From Saprospiraceae bacterium (GTDB lineage Bacteria > Bacteroidota > Bacteroidia > Chitinophagales > Saprospiraceae), in assembly GCA_022448955.1 (NCBI GenBank), contig JAKVCU010000077.1, positions 1 through 47,005 of the forward strand: a stretch of 47,005 bases of DNA, in the 5' to 3' direction. Under the pieces are notes generated by a model. It saw nothing but the letters and a program-made list of their open reading frames with translations, did not search any database and was not told the DNA's origin. The position numbers and the translations under genes are program-made. This document shows, in pieces, positions 42,654-47,005 of the stretch. Numbering within the stretch: the stretch's first letter is position 1; every line of letters begins with the position of its first letter.

Positions 42654-43967
42654 ATGAATATAGCTGTTGTGGGTACAGGTTATGTGGGCTTAGTAACCGG
42701 TACATGCTTTGCAGAAACTGGCAACAACGTTATTTGCGTTGATATTGACGAGAATAAAGTAAATAGAATGAAAAATGGCGAGGTACCTATCTATGAGCCA
42801 GGCTTAGACGTTCTATTTGAAAGAAATACAAAACAAGGAAGATTAAATTTCACAACAAATTTAGCGGAAGCGATAAAAGATGCAAAGGTGATTTTCTTGG
42901 CTTTGCCTACGCCTCCTGGCGAAGATGGTTCTGCAGACTTGTCTTATATTTTGGGTGTGGCAGAAGATTTAAGCGAAATAATTACAGATTATAAGGTGAT
43001 AGTAGATAAAAGTACGGTCCCTGTAGGGACTTCTGAGCTAGTACATGAACGCTTAGCCAAAAAGCTGAGCAATGACCTTTTTGACGTTGTCTCGAATCCT
43101 GAGTTTTTAAGAGAGGGAGTAGCGGTGGATGATTTTCTAAAACCTGACCGTGTCGTTATCGGAACCAGCTCTAAGAAAGCAGAAACGACAATGATGGAGT
43201 TGTACGAACCTTTTGTACGACAAGGCAATCCCATCATTGTCATGGATGAACGATCTGCTGAGATGACAAAGTATGCGGCTAATTCTTATCTAGCTACACG
43301 TATTTCATTCATGAATGAAATCGCCAACCTTTGTGAAAAAGTAGGTGCAAATGTAGATATGGTTAGAAAAGGAATGGGTAGCGATTCTCGTATTGGCAAA
43401 CGTTTCTTGTTTCCGGGAGTAGGTTATGGTGGTAGCTGTTTTCCTAAAGATGTTCAGGCTTTAGCCAAAACAGCAATACAGTTTGAATATGACTTCCGCA
43501 TTCTAAACGCTGTAATGGGCGTGAATGACAACCAAAGAGTTGTTTTAGCACAAAAGATTAAAGATTATTTTGGTGGAGATGTAAAAGGAAAGACCATTGC
43601 ATTCTGGGGCCTTGCATTTAAACCTAATACGGATGATATTCGAGAAGCTCCAGCATTATATATTATTGATCAATTATTGGATGCAGGTGCTCATATTCGT
43701 GCTTTTGATCCAGAAGGAATGGATAATGTGAGGGCATTATATGGAGATAAAATTGCTTTTGGGAGTGATCAGTATGATACCTTAGTAGGGGCAGATGCAT
43801 TGGCGATTGTTACTGAGTGGAGTGTTTTCCGCACCCCAAGTTTTGAGGTAATCAAAAAGCTTTTAAAATCACCTATAATTTTTGATGGTCGCAATCTATA
43901 CGATCTAAAGAGAATGGAAGCATTAGGCTTCTATTATTCTAGTATTGGTCGGAATATTGTAAAATAA
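42654..43967 (+). CDS. ugd: UDP-glucose 6-dehydrogenase
   Basis: The 437-residue protein has the NAD-binding start MNIAVVGTGYVGLVTGTCFA (GxGxxG at 7-12), VDKSTVPVGTSELV, NPEFLREGVAVDDF, the AEMTKYAANSYLATRISFMN helix, the catalytic cysteine in GYGGSCFPKD (C262) and the C-terminal GLAFKPNTDDIREAPAL segment. It oxidises UDP-glucose twice to UDP-glucuronate with NAD, supplying uronic-acid sugars for exopolysaccharide or LPS. It is a single gene here, with no polysaccharide cluster in the window, and is followed by a short repeat copy and a terminator. Confidence 0.97.
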   Translation: MNIAVVGTGYVGLVTGTCFAETGNNVICVDIDENKVNRMKNGEVPIYEPGLDVLFERNTKQGRLNFTTNLAEAIKDAKVIFLALPTPPGEDGSADLSYILGVAEDLSEIITDYKVIVDKSTVPVGTSELVHERLAKKLSNDLFDVVSNPEFLREGVAVDDFLKPDRVVIGTSSKKAETTMMELYEPFVRQGNPIIVMDERSAEMTKYAANSYLATRISFMNEIANLCEKVGANVDMVRKGMGSDSRIGKRFLFPGVGYGGSCFPKDVQALAKTAIQFEYDFRILNAVMGVNDNQRVVLAQKIKDYFGGDVKGKTIAFWGLAFKPNTDDIREAPALYIIDQLLDAGAHIRAFDPEGMDNVRALYGDKIAFGSDQYDTLVGADALAIVTEWSVFRTPSFEVIKKLLKSPIIFDGRNLYDLKRMEALGFYYSSIGRNIVK

Positions 43968-43986
43968 TAGCATTTAAAACGGATCG

Positions 43987-44058
43987 TTAAGTAGTTAGGC
44001 TAGAACCTGCCTGCTGGCAGGAATTTATTATACAAGTAATGTTGACTAGCCGCTTAAG
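43987..44058 (+). repeat. Interspersed palindromic repeat, copy D (72 bp deletion form)
   Basis: It has both ends, TTAAGTAGTTAGGCTAGAAC and GACTAGCCGCTTAAG, but the middle is reduced to CCTGCCTGCTGGCAGG plus AATTTATTATACAAGTAATG. This defines the termini of the family. It lies between the ugd stop codon and its terminator. Confidence 0.7.
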
Positions 44059-44078
44059 ATCCATTTCTATAAAAAATG

Positions 44079-44115
44079 AGATGATATCATCTGTAAAGAG
44101 GGTATCATCTTTTTT
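44079..44115 (+). terminator. Rho-independent terminator of ugd
   Basis: AGATGATATC faces GGTATCATCT around a 12-base loop, followed by TTTTT. Confidence 0.75.
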
Positions 44116-44165
44116 ATGTGCGTAACTTTCTAAGAAATCTTCGTTTTGAGTAAAAACTTATCATT

Positions 44166-44780
44166 ATGCACTGGAACTATCTTTGGGTTTTATTTTTTGC
44201 AATGCTATTCATCTACGGATGTGGAGAGCAATCGAAAATGGAAGAAGTAGAGCAGCAAGATGCTTACGGTTATACCGAAAAATTTACCCGTAATAAGGAA
44301 GACTTTGCCAAGCAAGGCAAATATCAAAAATTTAATGAACAAGCTACCTTGGTAGAAGAATCCAATTTTGTCAATGATACCCTAGATGGCTCAAGAATGA
44401 TATATACTGAAAACGGTGATATTCAAATTTTGGAAACCTATGCAATGGGGATATTCGAGGGACCGTATCTGACTTATCATGAAAATGGAAAAGTAGAGCA
44501 AGAAGGACAGTACGCTAAGAATGAGATGATTGGAGTATGGAAAAAATTTTATAATAATGGGCAGTTAATGGAGAGTGTACAGTTCGAAGCCAACCAAGAA
44601 AATGGCCCTTTTATTGAATATTATGAAGATGGAAGTCTAAAAGCAAAAGGAAGCTATCTGGATGGAGATAATGAGCATGGATTATTGGAGCTGTTTGATT
44701 CAACAGGAACCCTAATTCGCAAGATGAATTGCGAAAACGGCATTTGTCGGACATTTTGGAAGGCAGAGGGTATAGAATAA
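44166..44780 (+). CDS. MORN/YwqK-like repeat lipoprotein
   Basis: The 204-residue protein has a lipoprotein signal (hydrophobic run ending FIYGC, cysteine near 19). From about residue 60 it carries repeats of the form GxYxxYxENGxxxxxGxYxxG (for example GPYLTYHENGKVEQEGQYAK, GVWKKFYNNGQLMES and GPFIEYYEDGSLKAKGSY). This is the MORN-variant repeat found in proteins often labelled YwqK-family antitoxin. No toxin gene is next to it, so that label should not be read as function. It is probably attached to the envelope. It precedes porQ by about 56 bases on the same strand. Confidence 0.82.
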   Translation: MHWNYLWVLFFAMLFIYGCGEQSKMEEVEQQDAYGYTEKFTRNKEDFAKQGKYQKFNEQATLVEESNFVNDTLDGSRMIYTENGDIQILETYAMGIFEGPYLTYHENGKVEQEGQYAKNEMIGVWKKFYNNGQLMESVQFEANQENGPFIEYYEDGSLKAKGSYLDGDNEHGLLELFDSTGTLIRKMNCENGICRTFWKAEGIE

Positions 44781-44836
44781 GTCTTAAAATTTCTTCTTTA
44801 TAGACCAATGCATTGTACCTTGCGTTTTGTAAAAAA

Positions 44837-46009
44837 ATGCATTGGTTTATGAATGACTCTGGTCTTCCGCAAAAAATTGTTTTTCAATTTCTAGAAAAGC
44901 CTGCTTTGAATGGATCGCTTAGCTTTTCTAGAAAAAGACGAAATCAAAAAAATAATTTTTCTGCTTTGTTCAAACTTTCTTTTTTACTTCTTCTCCTGCT
45001 TCCAATTAGCGTTTTTGCTCAACTTGGGGGAACGAATATTTATGAATTTTTAAATTTCTCTCCTTCTGCTAGGATATCTGCCCTTGGTGGGAGCTTGATT
45101 ACAGTTGTAGATGATGATGTTAATTTAGCTTATGCCAATCCGGCATTGCTCAATCAAGCTATGCATCAGCAAATTTCCTTTAGTCATAACTTCTATTTAG
45201 GAGATACGCAGAATGGATATGCTGCTTATGGCCATTATTTTAAGAAAACGAAACTTTCAACGCATGCAGGTATCCAGTATATAAACTATGGCGATTTTGA
45301 TCAAACAGATGAATTCGGAAACCTTAATGGTACATTCAGTGCAGCTGAATATGCCATTACCCTAGGGGCTGCGTATCAGCTGTCAGAGCGCTTTTCGGCT
45401 GGGGCCAATTTAAAAACGATCACTTCTCGATTAGAGAGTTATAACTCTTTTGGAATGACGGTAGATGCAGGTCTGGTGTATCAAGATACGGCTTCTAGGT
45501 TCACAGCTACACTTGTGATTAGAAATATGGGTACACAACTTACTACCTATAGAGAGGATAATTTTGAACCCATCCCATTTGATATGCAGATTGGGATTTC
45601 CAAACGCTTACGTTATTTACCTTTTCGATTTTCGATTATTTATCATCATTTACATCAGTGGAACATACTATATGATGATCCTAACTCAGATGAACCCACC
45701 TTGTTCTTAGGAGATGCGGAGACAGAAGAATCGCCGACCAGCATGTTTTTTGACAATCTATTCAGGCATTTTGTTTTTAATGGTGAATTCTTATTTGGAA
45801 AGAAGGAGAACTTTAGGTTAAGAGTGGGCTACAATCATTTTATGCGTAGAGAATTGTCTGTAGATAACTTTAGATCATTAGCGGGATTTTCTTTTGGTGC
45901 AGGAATTAAGATCAATCGATTCAGAATTGACTATGGTCGAACAAATTTCCATCTGGCAGGGGGTACGAATCATCTTAGTATTTCAACTAATTTTAGGGAG
46001 TTTAGGTAA
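44837..46009 (+). CDS. porQ: Type IX secretion system protein PorQ
   Basis: The 390-residue protein has a long basic leader, then a signal peptide hydrophobic core ending LLPISVFAQ, and then the mature start LGGTNIYEFLNFSPSARISA with LGGSLITVVDDDVNLAYANP, the PorQ/PorV-like outer-membrane barrel signature. Later landmarks are RFSAGANLKTITSRLESYNS, FDMQIGISKRLRYLPFRFS, and LRVGYNHFMRRELSVDN. PorQ acts with PorU, PorV and PorZ at the cell surface, where T9SS cargo is cleaved and attached. The start is uncertain: ATG 44837 or 44849 leaves an unusually long n-region, and an in-frame TTG at 44966 would give a normal signal peptide (MFKLSFLLLLLLPISVFAQ). Confidence 0.9.
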   Translation: MHWFMNDSGLPQKIVFQFLEKPALNGSLSFSRKRRNQKNNFSALFKLSFLLLLLLPISVFAQLGGTNIYEFLNFSPSARISALGGSLITVVDDDVNLAYANPALLNQAMHQQISFSHNFYLGDTQNGYAAYGHYFKKTKLSTHAGIQYINYGDFDQTDEFGNLNGTFSAAEYAITLGAAYQLSERFSAGANLKTITSRLESYNSFGMTVDAGLVYQDTASRFTATLVIRNMGTQLTTYREDNFEPIPFDMQIGISKRLRYLPFRFSIIYHHLHQWNILYDDPNSDEPTLFLGDAETEESPTSMFFDNLFRHFVFNGEFLFGKKENFRLRVGYNHFMRRELSVDNFRSLAGFSFGAGIKINRFRIDYGRTNFHLAGGTNHLSISTNFREFR

Positions 46010-46299
46010 GTGAAAATGTTCTGAAATATCTAATTAGATTTTTCAAAACTCCTATGTTTAGGTCGATATTGTAACACTTCTGCAGGAAGCTAGCTTATCG
46101 ATTTTATGGACATAATCAATATGCCATATGCAATAACTTAGCACCATATTAACTCCCTTTTGTCGTATTTATTTTTTGTAAAGATTGATGCTTTTCAGCA
46201 TTACGCTTTGATAGAGGATATCTGAATACTGACTTTCGTCAAATATCAAAGGAGACGTTTGCAGCAAAGTCTTTTTCTATTAAAAAAATAAATAAAAAG
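46010..46299. other. Intergenic region between convergent genes
   Basis: No gene is visible in these AT-rich bases between porQ and the leftward T9SS cargo gene; the terminator of the latter lies at its right end. Confidence 0.5.
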
Positions 46300-46334
46300 A
46301 GCCCGAATTTTCGACCTAATGGAAAATTCGGGCT
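46282..46334 (-). terminator. Rho-independent terminator of the T9SS cargo gene
   Basis: AGCCCGAATTTTC (46300-46312) faces GAAAATTCGGGCT (46322-46334), a perfect 13-bp stem. On the minus strand it is followed by CTTTTTATTTATTTTTTT. Confidence 0.9.
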
Positions 46335-46339
46335 AGCTT

Positions 46340-47005
46340 TTATTGCTTAACCAACTTCAAAGTTTGTTGTTGTTGAGCTGTTTTAACATGGACATAGTAG
46401 GTGCCTGCAGGGAAACGATCAATTGCGATTATTTCTGTAGCGTTTTCTACATAGTCAATTTGACGATTCGTCATTAACTGGCCATTGATGTTGTAAATAC
46501 GAATAGAGACATCCTGAGCAATTAGGCTATGTAAGTCTATTCTAAGCTCATCCTTAGCTGGATTTGGCGAAAGCCCAACATTGATTTGAGCGCTCATAGG
46601 AGTACTCATTACAGTACCATTTTTACTTGGATCTTCTATGAGCGGAACAGCTTGGCCAATTTCTACATTTGTAAAATCAGCTGTCACGATAGCTCCAGGC
46701 ACTTTACTGTGAACAAATAATCCCACTTTTGTGCATTCCTCCATTGGAATGGCTTGGAATAAGTAAGGAATATAATTTATATCATCCGTTGAAGCAAGTG
46801 CTCGGAAATAAGAGCCCGAACGTTCGATTTTCACCCAGAACTTATCCAAGGAGAATACCTCTTGTGGCCAAGCAGGATAACCTTCTATTACCCTAGCCAT
46901 ACGGATGATTCTATTGACTTTGTTAGTTCCAATCGCTATTTTTTTCGAATTTGGATCGAGACTATTACGAACTTCTACACCTGCAAAACCATTACCATTG
47001 ACATT
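46340..47005 (-). CDS. C-terminal part of a T9SS-exported protein, 5' end beyond window
   Basis: The frame is open to the right edge, giving at least 221 residues; the ATG at 46900 is internal. The visible part starts NVNGNGFAGVEVRNSLDPNS and continues with WVKIERSGSYFRALASTDD, IPMEECTKVGLFVHS and ADFTNVEIGQ, a jelly-roll module like those of DUF1349/concanavalin-type domains that often accompany glycoside hydrolases. Residues from LSPNPAKDELRIDLHS to the end are a T9SS sorting domain (SIRIYNINGQLM, FPAGTYYVHVKT, TLKLVKQ). The catalytic or binding N-terminal part is outside the window. Confidence 0.88.
   Translation of the reverse strand, partial: NVNGNGFAGVEVRNSLDPNSKKIAIGTNKVNRIIRMARVIEGYPAWPQEVFSLDKFWVKIERSGSYFRALASTDDINYIPYLFQAIPMEECTKVGLFVHSKVPGAIVTADFTNVEIGQAVPLIEDPSKNGTVMSTPMSAQINVGLSPNPAKDELRIDLHSLIAQDVSIRIYNINGQLMTNRQIDYVENATEIIAIDRFPAGTYYVHVKTAQQQQTLKLVKQ

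Noticed and set aside
44166-44780. Toxin-antitoxin module based on the YwqK-like repeats
   Set aside because: No toxin gene is adjacent, and the protein is a lipoprotein, so only the repeat type is shared.

Overview
The window reads as a chromosome segment of a Bacteroidota bacterium, probably Saprospiria-like (class-level placement is inference). The evidence is a low GC content, PorQ of the type IX secretion system (T9SS), several exported proteins with T9SS C-terminal sorting domains, SprB repeats, DUF1501/DUF1800 proteins, a fused CrtYcd-type lycopene cyclase, and TAnnTTTG-type promoter elements with few Shine-Dalgarno sites. There is no rRNA, CRISPR array, transposase or prophage.

Layout. 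1-617: an exported lamin-tail-domain protein running off the left edge. 1022-4009: a kinase / M23 / class-III aminotransferase fusion. 4058-9029: a very AT-rich FG-GAP T9SS protein flanked on both sides by genes broken by in-frame stops (a DUF1801 remnant and an unnamed exported protein). 9171-10634: a TROVE/Ro60-like protein. 11297-14632: the carotenoid operon crtI-crtB-crtYcd, giving beta-carotene-type products. 14917-20367: a propeller-repeat lipoprotein, a serine beta-lactamase-fold lipoprotein divergent from a TolB-like/TPR/AraC regulator, and a sorbosone-dehydrogenase-like lipoprotein. 21269-24634: a GH25 lysozyme and the DUF1800-DUF1501 pair. 24784-27981: a TPR protein and two tandem thioredoxin-fold paralogues. 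28415-31936: a secreted M12B-type metallopeptidase. 32182-35251: formiminotransferase-cyclodeaminase and a DASH cryptochrome. 35464-38023: a methyltransferase and a small membrane protein coupled to a sodium:solute symporter. 38074-38425: a tRNA(CAU) gene split by a group I intron. 38685-42140: O6-alkylguanine methyltransferase, a thioredoxin-like protein and a membrane patatin. 42654-46009: UDP-glucose dehydrogenase, a MORN/YwqK-like lipoprotein and PorQ. 46340-47005: the C-terminal part of another T9SS cargo protein.

Working together: PorQ belongs to the machinery that exports and anchors the sorting-domain proteins at 4521, 28415 and 46340. The crt operon, the cryptochrome and the alkyltransferase suggest a cell exposed to light and DNA damage.

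The most notable element is the tRNA(CAU) group I intron. Its IC3-like core and predicted GUG guide pairing with the CAU anticodon resemble the Azoarcus tRNA-Ile intron. Also notable are a short interspersed palindromic repeat family (about five copies, one of which may supply a promoter), the trifunctional fusion, and three nonsense codons all explainable by C-to-T changes on the coding strand.
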